A stretch of DNA of 64,000 bases from Mesorhizobium qingshengii (GCF_027563465.1 NZ_JAPFQA010000017.1:58264-122263); one strand, 5' to 3'; numbered from the stretch's first letter, positions 23,975-33,410 are shown. Numbers and translations are program-made. Notes: a model not told the origin generated them from the sequence alone.

Positions 23975-24117
23975 GACAGGCCAGGACACCCGCTGCGTCA
24001 GCCTGATGCGCTACAATTCCGCGTGACGGGGCAACGAAAGAAGCTGGACGGGCGTATAGTGGGCGGCGCCTGGATCGGCGATGGCGCAACAGGTGTGCGG
24101 AAAAGCCATGACACGGT

Positions 24118-25560
24118 GTGACAGTCCTGCAAACGCGATGGCCTGCCTGGGCCGCGCCACTGCCGTGCGCTCGACGGGCGCCGCGGCCATCCGGCTGGGG
24201 TCCGCTGCATTTGCTTAAGGTCGACCCAACCTCGCTGTCCGATGACGACCTGCTCGACCGCTATCAGCGCGCGGCCTTCGACTATTTCCTCGAAAACGTG
24301 AACCCCGACAACGGGTTGGTCGCCGATACCTCACGGCCGAATTCGCCGGCCAGCATCGCCGTCGTCGGTTTTGCGCTGTCCTGCTATCCTGTCGGGGTCG
24401 AACGCGGATGGATGACGCGCGAGGCGGCTGTGAAGCTGACGCTTGCCGCGCTGCGTTTCTTCTGGACCAGCACGCAAGGCAATGGCGACGATGTCACCGG
24501 CCACAAAGGCTTCTACTATCATTTTCTCGACATGCGGACCGGCCGGCGTGTCTGGCGCTGCGAACTGTCGATGGTGGACACCGCGCTGTTGATGGCCGGC
24601 CTGCTCGTGTCAGGCGCCTATTTCTCGGGCGCCGGCGAAGACGAGCGCGAGATCCGGGACCTGGCCGAGGCGCTCTACCGGCGCGTCGACTGGCGATGGG
24701 CGCAGGGCAGCGCGCCCACCTTGCGGCAAGGCTGGAAGCCGAAGAGCGGCTTTCTCCACTATGGCTGGGAAGGTTACAACGAAGCGACGATCCTCTACGT
24801 GCTGTCGATGGCCTCGCCCGACAGCCCAACCTCGGATGACAGCTATGTCGGCTGGACGGCGACCTATCAATGGGAAAACATCTACGGTTATGATGTGCTC
24901 TATGGCGGTCCGCTGTTCATGCATCAGTTCTCGCATGCCTGGATCGATTTCGCCGGCATCCGCGACGCCTTCATGCGCGAGAAGAACTCGGACTATTTCG
25001 AAAACAGCCGGCGCTCGACCTACCTTCATCGCGACTATGCGCGGCATAACCCTTACGGCTATAACGGCTACGATGAGAACCTGTGGGGACTTTCCGCGGG
25101 CGACGGGCCAGGCGGCTTTCGCGCCAGGATAGAGCGCAGGCCTCACCGGTTTTCAGGCTATGCCGCGCGCGGCGCGCCTTTCGGGCCGGATGACGGCACG
25201 ATTGCTCCGTGGTCCTATCCGGCATCGCTGCCTTTCGCGCCAGACATCTGCCTGGCGGCGTTGCGCCATCTCGGCGATCGCTACCCCGAGGTGATCGACA
25301 ATTTCCGACTGCCGAGCGGCTTCAATCCGACATTGGCGAACCGGCGAAATTTCGGCCGGCATGGCTGGGTGTCGGAAGGCCACTACGGGCTGGACCAGGG
25401 CATCGTGGTGATGATGATCGAGAATCATCGCTCGCGCCTGATCTGGGAGTTGATGCGGTCCAACCAGCACATCCGTCGCGGCCTGCGCAAAGCGGGTTTC
25501 ACGGGTGGATGGCTATCGCAGCCGGCAAGCCCGGCGCCAGGTGGCCGCGATGTCTTATGA
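24118..25560 (+). CDS. Glucoamylase-like/GH144-type glycoside hydrolase
   Basis: A 480-residue protein of the glycoamylase-like domain family (PF10091), which includes GH144 endo-beta-1,2-glucanases. The (alpha/alpha)6-barrel core begins near DLLDRYQRAAFDYF, and conserved segments include GFALSCYPVGVERGW, GFYYHFLDM, ELSMVDTALLMAG and YNEATILYVL, then GGPLFMHQFSHAWIDF and GYNGYDENLWGLSAGDG. No clear signal peptide is seen, so it may act in the cytoplasm. The start is uncertain: GTG at 24118, or TTG at 24211 just before the conserved domain. Rhizobia make cyclic beta-1,2-glucan, so a turnover role is plausible but inferred. Confidence 0.8.
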   Translation: MTVLQTRWPAWAAPLPCARRAPRPSGWGPLHLLKVDPTSLSDDDLLDRYQRAAFDYFLENVNPDNGLVADTSRPNSPASIAVVGFALSCYPVGVERGWMTREAAVKLTLAALRFFWTSTQGNGDDVTGHKGFYYHFLDMRTGRRVWRCELSMVDTALLMAGLLVSGAYFSGAGEDEREIRDLAEALYRRVDWRWAQGSAPTLRQGWKPKSGFLHYGWEGYNEATILYVLSMASPDSPTSDDSYVGWTATYQWENIYGYDVLYGGPLFMHQFSHAWIDFAGIRDAFMREKNSDYFENSRRSTYLHRDYARHNPYGYNGYDENLWGLSAGDGPGGFRARIERRPHRFSGYAARGAPFGPDDGTIAPWSYPASLPFAPDICLAALRHLGDRYPEVIDNFRLPSGFNPTLANRRNFGRHGWVSEGHYGLDQGIVVMMIENHRSRLIWELMRSNQHIRRGLRKAGFTGGWLSQPASPAPGGRDVL

Positions 25561-27079
25561 AAAGACAAAAGCAGCCGCCTTCCCTGTCGACCGCAACGAC
25601 GCCACACTGATCAGGGGCGCGCATCCGCCACACTGGCGCAACCCCGACCCAACCGGACCGTACAATCTCGTCGTCATCGGCGCCGGCCCCGCCGGGCTGA
25701 CCGCGGCCCGCGAGGCGGCGAGCCTCGGCGCAAAGGTTGCACTGGTCGAGCGCAGCCTGATCGGCGGCGTTTGCATCAATGTCGGCTGCATTCCGTCGAA
25801 AGCGGTGATCCGCACCGCCAGACTCTATGCCGACATGCGCGATGCCGAGAATTTTGGCGGCGACACGCCGAAACATGTTGGCGTCGATTTTCAACGCGCG
25901 ATGACAAGGATGCGGCAGATACGGCGGCGGATCAGCCGCGCCGATTCGGCCGAGAGCCTGGCTTCCGAAGGCATCGACCTCTACTTCGGCGAAGCGCGAT
26001 TTTCCGGGCGGGACTCGATTCTGGTCGCCGGGCAAACCCTGCATTTCAGGAAGGCGCTGGTCGCGACGGGATCGCGTGCGCGCCTGCCGACAATTCCGGG
26101 CCTCGCCGAGGCAGGCTATCTCAGCAACGAGACCATGTTCGATCTTGCCGACTGCCCGAAGCGGCTTCTGGTCATTGGCGGCGGGCAGCTTGGCTGCGAG
26201 ATGGCGCAAGCGTTCTGCCTGTTCGGCGCGAACGTCATCCTGGCGCAGCGCGATCCGATGTTTCTGCCCGGCGAAGAACGCGACGCCGCCCAGATCCTTT
26301 CGGACGCGCTGGCGCGCGAAGGGGTGGAGGTTCGCCTGAACACCGAGGTGGTGGCGGTGCGGACAGCGGGTGGGAAGAAGCTCGCCGACCTGGTGCGGGA
26401 CGACGAAACGACGACGATTTCCGTCGACGAGATCGTCACCGGCATCGGCCGGTCGCCCAATGTCGACGGTCTCGACCTGGAAAACGCCGGCGTGGCCTAC
26501 GATGCCAACGGCATCAAGGTGGATGATTATCTGCGAACCACAAATCCGCGCATCTACGCGGCCGGCGACGTTTGCCTCGAACACAAGTTCACGCACACCG
26601 CGGAGGCGACAGCCCGCATCGTCGTGCGGAACGCGCTGTTTTTCGGGCGCAGGAAGCTGAGTGAACTGGTCGTTCCCTGGTGCACCTACACCGATCCGGA
26701 GATCGCCCATGTCGGCCTGTATCCGGCTGAGGCGCGCCAGAACGGCGTACCGGTCAAGACCTACACGGTGCTGATGCACGATGTCGCCCGGGCGGTGATG
26801 GACGGCGAGGAAGAGGGTTTCGTCAAGATCCACGTCAGGGAAGGATCCGACCGCATCCTCGGTGCCACGGTCGTCGCCTCCCATGCCGGAGAGATGATCA
26901 ATGCAGTGTCGCTCGCCATCAGGTCGGGCATGGGGCTGAATGCGCTGGCCGACGTCATCCACCCCTTCCCGACCCAGGCACAAGGCATAAAGATGGCGGG
27001 TGACGCCTACCGGCGAACCCGGCTCACCTCGTTTTGGAAACATCTGGCGGGACGCTGGCTGGCATGGTCCAGGCGATGA
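25550..27079 (+). CDS. FAD-dependent pyridine nucleotide-disulfide oxidoreductase
   Basis: A 509-residue class I flavoprotein of the mercuric/dihydrolipoamide reductase family. It has the FAD Rossmann motif VVIGAGPAGLTAA, the redox-active disulfide GGVCINVGCIPSKA, the second nucleotide fold VIGGGQLGCEMA and the C-terminal dimer/active region HPFPTQAQG. The Tyr/His catalytic dyad of true lipoamide dehydrogenases is altered here (no HAHPT-like sequence, but IHPFPT), as in MerA-like homologues lacking the N-terminal metal domain. The substrate is unknown. It overlaps the preceding glucanase gene by 11 bases, so they are translationally coupled, which is an unusual pairing. Confidence 0.85.
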   Translation: MSYEKTKAAAFPVDRNDATLIRGAHPPHWRNPDPTGPYNLVVIGAGPAGLTAAREAASLGAKVALVERSLIGGVCINVGCIPSKAVIRTARLYADMRDAENFGGDTPKHVGVDFQRAMTRMRQIRRRISRADSAESLASEGIDLYFGEARFSGRDSILVAGQTLHFRKALVATGSRARLPTIPGLAEAGYLSNETMFDLADCPKRLLVIGGGQLGCEMAQAFCLFGANVILAQRDPMFLPGEERDAAQILSDALAREGVEVRLNTEVVAVRTAGGKKLADLVRDDETTTISVDEIVTGIGRSPNVDGLDLENAGVAYDANGIKVDDYLRTTNPRIYAAGDVCLEHKFTHTAEATARIVVRNALFFGRRKLSELVVPWCTYTDPEIAHVGLYPAEARQNGVPVKTYTVLMHDVARAVMDGEEEGFVKIHVREGSDRILGATVVASHAGEMINAVSLAIRSGMGLNALADVIHPFPTQAQGIKMAGDAYRRTRLTSFWKHLAGRWLAWSRR

Positions 27080-27232
27080 CCCTCGCGCCCTGCCGGCATG
27101 CCGGCGCTTGACGAAGCGCCCCCGTTCGGCTGAACAAGTCGAAGCTGATTCTTGTGGCTCGGGACCGTCGCGAATGCCGTCTGGAACAAAGCCTTCGGCG
27201 CAGCGCCCGACGCAAAGTCCTGGGCGTTCGCC

Positions 27233-28474
27233 ATGAATCCCATAGGCGCTCGACCCGACGGTACCATTTCCGTGGGGAACGCCGAGCGGCGCGTGCTGGT
27301 CGTGTCTCACGATCCGGCCTTTCCACCGACGTCCGGCGCCGACCTGAGGAACTGCCGCAACGCCGAAGCGGCAGCCGAATTCGGTCCCGTCTGCCTGGTG
27401 TCGGTGCGGCCGCGGGCCATGGTGCCGCGAGCAGCCGATGCACCGATCCGCATCGAGGCCTTGTCGATCGAAGGCGAGGCCCGCACCAGTTCGATCGGGT
27501 GGTGGCGCATGGGCGCGGAGCAGCGCATTTCACGCTCCGCCCTGGCTCGGCTCAAGACACTCGTTCGGGACTTCCGCCCCGACACGGTGCTGGTCGAGGG
27601 CATTGGCCTGTTCAAGCTGCTGCGGCCTTTGAGACCACTGACCAAACAACTCATTCTCGACATGCACAATGTCGAGTCCGACCTGGCGGGACAGTTGCGG
27701 CGCGTCGATGCGACGCGATCCGCCGCCGCGGTGATCGCCACGAGCCTTGGCATCAGGCGTCTGGAGAGAAAGGCGCTGGCCATTGTCGACAGGGTCTGGG
27801 TCTGTTCGGCCAGCGATCGCGAAAGGCTGATGGCCGTTTGCGGTGACAAGGTGCCGATCGATGTCGTTCCGAACGGAATTCCGCACGCTGGCGACATTCC
27901 CGAGACGCTGCCCGCCGAAGCCGTGACCGACAACGGCTTTCCGGAGATCCTGTTTGTCGGCCATCTCGGCTATCCTCCGAACGTCGATGCCGCCGAGCGA
28001 TTGGCCGTCGCCATATTGCCCCGCATCCGGCAGGCTTTTCCAACAGCGAGACTGGTTCTTGCCGGACGCAGCCCCAAGCCGGCGGTGCGGGCGCTGGCCG
28101 GATTGCCTGGTGTGGAGCTCGTCGAGGACCCGCAAGACGTGGTGCCGCTGCTGTCCAGGGCGCATCTCAGCATCATCCCGCTTACGGCGGGCGGCGGCAC
28201 GCGCATCAAGATCCTGGAGGCGATGGCGTGGGGGGTGCCGGTGATCGCGACACCACTGGCAGGGGAGGGGCTGGATCTGGTCGATAAGGACGAAGTGCTG
28301 CTATCGGATACCGATGAAGGACTTGCCGAGATGGCCGTCGGACTTTGCCTGGACGCTGAACGCAGGGCACTGCAGCGCATTCGCGCGCATCGAGCGGTAT
28401 GGGCAAGATTTGGCCCGCGAGCGGTCCGCAATGCCGTTCGCGATGGGCTGGGGCTGGAAGAGGCCGGCGCATGA
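27233..28474 (+). CDS. Family 4 glycosyltransferase
   Basis: A 413-residue GT-B retaining glycosyltransferase. The N-terminal half starts RRVLVVSHDPAFPPTSGADLRN, with the HNVESDLAGQL region. The C-terminal domain has the hinge strand EILFVGHLGYPPNVDAA and the donor-binding E-x7-E motif within GGGTRIKILEAMAWGVPVIAT. ATG 27233 is taken; a TTG far upstream is less likely. The stop overlaps the next start (ATGA), so it works with the two-domain glycosyltransferase that follows, probably on a surface glycan. Confidence 0.85.
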   Translation: MNPIGARPDGTISVGNAERRVLVVSHDPAFPPTSGADLRNCRNAEAAAEFGPVCLVSVRPRAMVPRAADAPIRIEALSIEGEARTSSIGWWRMGAEQRISRSALARLKTLVRDFRPDTVLVEGIGLFKLLRPLRPLTKQLILDMHNVESDLAGQLRRVDATRSAAAVIATSLGIRRLERKALAIVDRVWVCSASDRERLMAVCGDKVPIDVVPNGIPHAGDIPETLPAEAVTDNGFPEILFVGHLGYPPNVDAAERLAVAILPRIRQAFPTARLVLAGRSPKPAVRALAGLPGVELVEDPQDVVPLLSRAHLSIIPLTAGGGTRIKILEAMAWGVPVIATPLAGEGLDLVDKDEVLLSDTDEGLAEMAVGLCLDAERRALQRIRAHRAVWARFGPRAVRNAVRDGLGLEEAGA

Positions 28475-30036
28475 TCCCTCCGATCCTTCACCAGACATGG
28501 AAGAACGATGTTGTTCCTGCCCGTTTCCAGGGCTATGTCGAGAGCTGGAAGCGGCACAATCCGGACTGGACATGCATGTTCTGGAACGACCGGATGCTGC
28601 TGGAATTCGTTGCCGACCACTATCCGGATTTCCTGCCGACCTTCTGCGGCTACTCGAACGGCGTCCGGCGCGCCGATGCGGCGCGCTATTTGCTCCTCTA
28701 CCATTTTGGCGGGGTCTATGCCGACATCGACTGCGAATGTGTGGCTCCCTTCGATCGGATCATGGGCGAAGACCGCGTCGTGCTGTGCACGGAACCCGCC
28801 TCGCACACGGGCGTCCAGGCGGAATTTCGCGGCCTTTCCTATCTGATCTTCAATGGAACCATGGCCAGCCCGCCCAGGCATCCCTTCTGGCTGCATGTGC
28901 TGTCGCTTTTGCCCGGACTGGCCCATGCCAAGGACGTGCTCGACTCGACCGGCCCTTGCCTGCTGACCTCCGCCCAGCGCGACTATGACGACCAGAAGGC
29001 CTTCGCCATACATCCTTCGACGCTGTTCTCTCCGATGGATTCGGCTGGATCGAGGGAACCAGTCGGTGGAACAACGCTTTCCATTCATCATTGGGCGGGC
29101 ACCTGGTGGACGCCGGAGCCGGCGCCACGGTGGTTCACCAAGCTTCGCAATCATGCCTACCGTGGCTGGTATCATCTGACGCGTGGGGCGCATCTGGACG
29201 AGGCCACGGCAAAAGCAAGCGTCAGCCCGTCAGCCGTTCTGGCAACGCCGCCATCGGGCCAGAACATCGCCATTCTGGTGCCGCTTCGCGACGCCGCCGA
29301 GCATATCCAGCCGTTCCTCGACCTCCTGCGGACGCTCGACTATCCCAAGGACCGGATCAAGCTGGTGTTCTGCGAAGGCGACAGCGTCGATGGAAGCTGG
29401 GAAAGACTGCAGGCGGCAACGGCTAAATTAGCCGGCGAATATCGCGGTGTCGTCCTTCTGCAAAGACATGTCGGCACCAGCCTCGACCGAATAGATCGGG
29501 CAAGGCCACGGATGCAGCGCATCCGGCGCGGCACGATTGCCAAGGTTCGCAACCATCTGATCGATCATGGGTTGAGCGAGAACGATGATTGGGCGCTGTG
29601 GATCGACATCGACGTATGGCGTTACCCGCGCGACGTCGTAAACCGCCTCATCGAAACCGGTCACCGCATCGCGGTTCCCAACTGCCTCAAGACCGCCGGT
29701 GGCGCCAGTTTTGATCTCAACAGCTTCATCACGACGCGTTCGACGAAGGACTATCGCTATTATCGCCATATACGCGGCGGCCTTTACCAACCGCCCCTGC
29801 AATCGGCGAGCCGCCTTCATCTCAGCGATGTCAGGCATCTCGACGTCATCGGCCTCGATGCCGTCGGTGGCACCATGCTGCTGGTCGATGCCAGGCTGCA
29901 TCGCGGCGGCCTTCGCTTCCCCGAGATTCCCTACCGGGACCTGATCGAGACAGAGGGCTTCGGCGCGCTTGCCAACGATCTCGGCATCAGGCCGGTCGGC
30001 TTGCCCAAGCTGGAAATCCTGCATGTTCCGTGGTGA
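28471..30036 (+). CDS. Two-domain glycosyltransferase: GT32-type plus Anp1-like
   Basis: A 521-residue apparent fusion. Residues 1-230 form a GT32 (Och1-like) domain: IPPILHQTWKND, then the DXD region RRADAARYLLLYHFGGVYADID, ending with the HHWAGTWW motif. Residues 265-521 resemble the Anp1/Mnn9 family: IAILVPLRDA, RRGTIAKVRNHLIDHG, the DDWALWIDIDVWRYPRDVV metal site and VPNCLKTAGGASFDLN. Both halves are typical of fungal mannosyltransferases, yet occur in bacteria in capsule-type loci. It probably makes two successive linkages. Translation is coupled to the GT4 gene. Confidence 0.8.
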   Translation: MIPPILHQTWKNDVVPARFQGYVESWKRHNPDWTCMFWNDRMLLEFVADHYPDFLPTFCGYSNGVRRADAARYLLLYHFGGVYADIDCECVAPFDRIMGEDRVVLCTEPASHTGVQAEFRGLSYLIFNGTMASPPRHPFWLHVLSLLPGLAHAKDVLDSTGPCLLTSAQRDYDDQKAFAIHPSTLFSPMDSAGSREPVGGTTLSIHHWAGTWWTPEPAPRWFTKLRNHAYRGWYHLTRGAHLDEATAKASVSPSAVLATPPSGQNIAILVPLRDAAEHIQPFLDLLRTLDYPKDRIKLVFCEGDSVDGSWERLQAATAKLAGEYRGVVLLQRHVGTSLDRIDRARPRMQRIRRGTIAKVRNHLIDHGLSENDDWALWIDIDVWRYPRDVVNRLIETGHRIAVPNCLKTAGGASFDLNSFITTRSTKDYRYYRHIRGGLYQPPLQSASRLHLSDVRHLDVIGLDAVGGTMLLVDARLHRGGLRFPEIPYRDLIETEGFGALANDLGIRPVGLPKLEILHVPW

Positions 30037-30177
30037 GACAGCGGCCCGCCGAAGCTCCGGCCAGAGAGGTTCGAGACAGGTTTGCGGCCGCAGACGTCCG
30101 CACAACTCGTCCCGGTCCGTCAAATGCTCGATCTGCTCCGTCCAGCGTTGCGGCGTCCCGGGGTCCCTGACATGGCG

Positions 30178-30753
30178 TCAATCGTGCAATTCCCGCGATA
30201 TCGGCGGACCAATCGAAAAACCGGAGAACGTGACCTCAAAACCCTCGCGTTGCGGCGAACAGCACATCATGCCGACATCGACCGTCTTCGAGGGCGGGAA
30301 GTAGGCAAGCCTCACAGGCTTCCAGTGGCCGTCGGAAGCGTCGAGATACTGGATGCGGACCGTCTCGGCATGGCGGGTCAACCGGATCCTGACCCCGTCC
30401 GGACTGGCCGGAATGGTGGCCAGCGACCAGTCCGAGGCATCGATGGTGACGACGACGGAAAAGTACATCACGCCGTCGGTATACTCGATGCCGGCCTTGA
30501 CCCAATGCGTTTCGCTCAGCCGGACCATCAATCCGGCCTGGTCATAGAGCACCTCGTAGTCGCCCTTGACGGTGACTTCGGCTGTGAAATCGCCCTCGAC
30601 CGGCCGGTATATAAAGTGGCCGTTGTCGCGCCAGAAACCGTAGAAGGTCTCGCGCCAGAAGTCGGTCTCCTTGCCGGTGCGCACGCGAACGGCATCGCCG
30701 TCGATGGAATGCTGCGGCGGCGGATTGAGCCAGGTCAGGTCCTGCAATGTCAT
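30178..30753 (-). CDS. DUF1349 concanavalin-like protein
   Basis: A 191-residue cytoplasmic protein of the DUF1349 family (regulation-of-enolase-1-like, concanavalin A lectin-like fold). Typical stretches are TDFWRETFYGFWRDNGHF, YDQAGLMVRLSETHWVKAGIEYTDG and SVVVTIDASDWSL, followed by RIRLTRHAETVRIQY. The molecular role of the family is unknown; sugar binding is only suggested by the fold. It lies upstream of nothing obvious on its strand and is convergent with the glycosyltransferase. It shares direction with the aldehyde dehydrogenase gene, 127 bases away across a tandem repeat. Confidence 0.8.
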   Translation of the reverse strand: MTLQDLTWLNPPPQHSIDGDAVRVRTGKETDFWRETFYGFWRDNGHFIYRPVEGDFTAEVTVKGDYEVLYDQAGLMVRLSETHWVKAGIEYTDGVMYFSVVVTIDASDWSLATIPASPDGVRIRLTRHAETVRIQYLDASDGHWKPVRLAYFPPSKTVDVGMMCCSPQREGFEVTFSGFSIGPPISRELHD

Positions 30754-30820
30754 CGCGTTGCGCCCGTCCAGTCCCTTGATGCGCGGCGGCTCGCCGGCCC
30801 GATCAGCCGGCGCCCGATTG

Positions 30821-30898
30821 GCCTGCGCCCGTTTAGCCTGCGCCCGTTTTAGCCTGCGCCCGTTTTAGCCTGCGCCCGTTTTAGCCTGCGAACGTGTA
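30821..30898. repeat. 15/16-bp tandem repeat at the end of the aldehyde dehydrogenase gene
   Basis: Unit gcctgcgcccgtttta, first as a 15-bp form and then three 16-bp copies, ending in a diverged gcctgcgaacgtgta copy that holds the last codons and stop of the aldehyde dehydrogenase gene. Read leftwards, each full unit carries another TAA-like stop near the same place. The array seems to have grown from the gene's own 3' end. Confidence 0.9.
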
Positions 30899-32320
30899 GG
30901 CCGTCTTCACGGTGGTGTAGAATTCCGCCGCATAGCGGCCCTGTTCGCGCGGGCCGTAGCTCGACCCCTTGCGCCCGCCGAAGGGAACGTGGAAGTCGAC
31001 ACCCGCCGTCGGCAGATTGACCATCACCATGCCGGCCTCCGAATTGCGCTTGAAGTGGGTGGCATGCTTGAGGCTCGAGGTGCAGATGCCCGACGTCAAC
31101 CCGAAAGGCGTGTCATTGGCGACAGCCAGCGCCTCGTCATAGTCCTTGACGCGAATGACGCTGGCGACAGGCCCGAAGATCTCCTCGCGCGAACTGCGCA
31201 TGGCGTTGGTGGCCTCAGTCAGCAGCGCAGGGCTGAGATAGAAGCCCGGCGTCTTGCGGTCGAGCCGCTCGCCGCCGAAGGCGAGCGTAGCGCCTTCCCT
31301 GACGCCAACGGCGATATAGTCCTCGTCCTGCTTCAACTGGGTGGCGTCGACGACCGGGCCGATCTGGGTCTGTGCATCGAGCGCGTCGCCGACGACCAGT
31401 TTGCTCATGCGATCCTTGAGGGCATCGACGAAACGGTCGTGGATGCCGTCGGTCACAATAAGCCTGGATGAGGCCGTGCAGCGCTGGCCGGTCGAGAAGA
31501 AGGCGCCATTGAGCGCGCAATCGACGGCGACCGCAAGATCGGCGTCGTCGAGCACGACCAGCGGGTTCTTGCCGCCCATTTCGAGCTGGAACTTGCGCAT
31601 GTGCTCGATGCTTGCAGCAGCGACGCGTTTTCCCGTGCCGACCGAGCCGGTGAAGGTGATGGCGTTGACATCGGGGCTGTCGAGCATCGCCTGGCCGACC
31701 ACCGAGCCCTTGCCCATGACGAGGTTGAGCACGCCCTTCGGCAGGCCGGCGCGATGCAGGATGTCGACGATGGACCAGGCGCTCTCGGGAACGAGTTCCG
31801 CCGGCTTGAAGACGATGGTGTTGCCATGCGCCAGCGCCGGAGCGATCTTCCACGCCGGAATGGCGATCGGGAAATTCCACGGCGTGATGATGCCGACCAC
31901 GCCGACCGCTTCGCGGGTGATCTCAACGCCGACGCCCGGCCGAACGCTTGGCACGACCTCTCCCGACAGGCGCAATGTTTCGCCGGCAAAGAAATCGAAT
32001 ATCTGGGCGGCGCGAATGGTCTCGCCGATGCCCTCGGCCAGCGTCTTGCCTTCCTCGCGCGCCAGGTTGCGGCCGATCTCGTCCTTGCGCGCCAGAATCT
32101 CGTCCGAGGCTTTCTTCAGCACCGCGTGGCGCGCCAGCGGACCGGAACGGGACCATGCCGGAAACGCCGCCTTGGCCGCGGCGATCGCCTGCTTGGCCTG
32201 TTCGACACCCGCCGAGGCATATTCGCCCACGACGTCACCGGTATCCGAGGGGTTGATGTTGCGGGAACCGGCGTCGCCGACCCATTCGCCATCGATGAGG
32301 TTCTTTCTAAAGGTAGTCAT
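30881..32320 (-). CDS. NAD(P)-dependent aldehyde dehydrogenase (ketoglutarate semialdehyde-type)
   Basis: A 479-residue tetrameric ALDH-superfamily enzyme. Key residues: N149 in TPWNFP, general base E247 in LEMGGKN and catalytic C281 in TGQRCTASSR, with GSVGTGKRV at the cofactor. Overall pattern is closest to alpha-ketoglutaric semialdehyde and related dehydrogenases, but substrate cannot be read from sequence. ATG 32320 has GAAGGA just before it. It is divergent from the TetR gene, with a palindromic candidate operator between them that is matched upstream of the dimethylglycine dehydrogenase gene. A betaine- or formaldehyde-linked role is therefore possible. Confidence 0.85.
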   Translation of the reverse strand: MTTFRKNLIDGEWVGDAGSRNINPSDTGDVVGEYASAGVEQAKQAIAAAKAAFPAWSRSGPLARHAVLKKASDEILARKDEIGRNLAREEGKTLAEGIGETIRAAQIFDFFAGETLRLSGEVVPSVRPGVGVEITREAVGVVGIITPWNFPIAIPAWKIAPALAHGNTIVFKPAELVPESAWSIVDILHRAGLPKGVLNLVMGKGSVVGQAMLDSPDVNAITFTGSVGTGKRVAAASIEHMRKFQLEMGGKNPLVVLDDADLAVAVDCALNGAFFSTGQRCTASSRLIVTDGIHDRFVDALKDRMSKLVVGDALDAQTQIGPVVDATQLKQDEDYIAVGVREGATLAFGGERLDRKTPGFYLSPALLTEATNAMRSSREEIFGPVASVIRVKDYDEALAVANDTPFGLTSGICTSSLKHATHFKRNSEAGMVMVNLPTAGVDFHVPFGGRKGSSYGPREQGRYAAEFYTTVKTAYTFAG

Positions 32321-32540
32321 GTCCTTCGTCTTTCCCTGGCTCACTGGCCGCGCGGCGGCATCTGTCTGAATTGGTATTTGACAGACAATTGCCTTGCGGG
32401 AAAGCACGCACTGAGCCGGTAGCCGCGACAAAAATCCCCTGACTTGCCGTCACGCCGGTGGCGTGGCGGCGACAGCATCCTATTGGCCCACAACCCGGCC
32501 ATCGTCCGTGACGCCTCGCTCGAGCCAGATCGAATTGCTC

Positions 32541-32556
32541 TGTACACAGATGTCCA
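32541..32556. promoter_or_regulatory. Candidate TetR operator, copy 1
   Basis: TGTACACAGATGTCCA: half sites TGTACA and TGKACA (reverse complement) separated by 4 bases, 44 bases upstream of the TetR start. It matches 13 of 16 bases with the site at 33411-33426. Autoregulation by the TetR protein and control of the divergent aldehyde dehydrogenase gene are the simplest reading. Confidence 0.5.
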
Positions 32557-32599
32557 TAGCCTTGATTTGCACGATGCGGCGTGCCATGCGTCGTGGTTG

Positions 32600-33259
32600 A
32601 TGGCGGCACTCGAAACGACGATCCAGCGCGCCGGCGCCACCGGCAACATCAAGGCCACTCGCGAAGACTGGCTGAAGCTTGCGCTTGAAACGTTGATCTC
32701 CGATGGTGTCGAACGCGTCCGCGTGCTGACGCTTGGCCAGAAGCTCGATGTCTCGCGCTCGAGCTTCTACTGGTACTTCAAGAGCCGGCAGGATCTGCTC
32801 GACCAGTTGCTGGACTACTGGCGGCAGACCAACACCAGGTTCATCGTCGAGCGTGCCGGACGACCTTCCGCGACCGTCATCCGCGGGGTGATGAGCATTT
32901 TCGAATGCTGGGTGGACGAGCGGCTGTTCGATCCCCAGCTGGATTTCGCGATCAGGGCCTGGGCTCGTCGCTCCCCCGCCATCAGGCGCGCGCTCGACGA
33001 GGCCGACGAGGAGCGCGTCAACGCCATTCGCGACATGTTCATGCGCCATGGCTATGACGAGGAAGACGCGTTCGTGCGAGCCCGCGTGCTCTATTTCATG
33101 CAAATCGGCTACTACTCGCTGGAGCTCAACGAGCCGATGAGCAGCCGCATCACATACGTCGCGTCGTATCTGCGCAGCTTCACCGGGAAAGAGCCTTCGG
33201 CGGAGGATATCGAGGACTTCTCGCGCTATGTCGAGAAGACGCTTTCCGCCAACCGGTAG
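32600..33259 (+). CDS. TetR/AcrR family transcriptional regulator
   Basis: A 219-residue repressor-type protein. The N-terminal helix-turn-helix lies about residues 18-62 (WLKLALETLISDGVERVRVLTLGQ, LDVSRSSFYWYFKSRQDLLDQLL), with a ligand-binding all-helical C-terminal domain. ATG 32600 is used; longer in-frame starts would add a region without regulator character. It sits between the aldehyde dehydrogenase gene and the dimethylglycine/sarcosine genes, and matching palindromes occur on both sides, so it probably controls both in response to a betaine-pathway metabolite or aldehyde. Confidence 0.85.
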   Translation: MAALETTIQRAGATGNIKATREDWLKLALETLISDGVERVRVLTLGQKLDVSRSSFYWYFKSRQDLLDQLLDYWRQTNTRFIVERAGRPSATVIRGVMSIFECWVDERLFDPQLDFAIRAWARRSPAIRRALDEADEERVNAIRDMFMRHGYDEEDAFVRARVLYFMQIGYYSLELNEPMSSRITYVASYLRSFTGKEPSAEDIEDFSRYVEKTLSANR

Positions 33260-33410
33260 GCGCCGCCATCGGTCGCCGCGACCTGACAATTTCGCTTACT
33301 CCCAATAGAAAGCGCGTTCGTTTCTGCCCGACAGGCGCAAGCGGCGCCTTCCGTTGCGTTGGCGTCAACAGGGGCCACATCGACGGTGCGATCCCTTGCC
33401 CGCAATGCAC

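Noticed and set aside
25505..25549. Upstream start for the FAD reductase
   Set aside because: It would extend the protein into the glucanase gene by 15 basic residues unlike the family; ATG 25550 fits better.
25499..27310. 603-codon open frame on the minus strand
   Set aside because: Antisense to the FAD disulfide reductase with its GGVCINVGCIPSK site; no motif in the antisense product.
30821..30898. CRISPR-like direct repeats
   Set aside because: Short 15/16-bp units without spacers; a simple tandem array.
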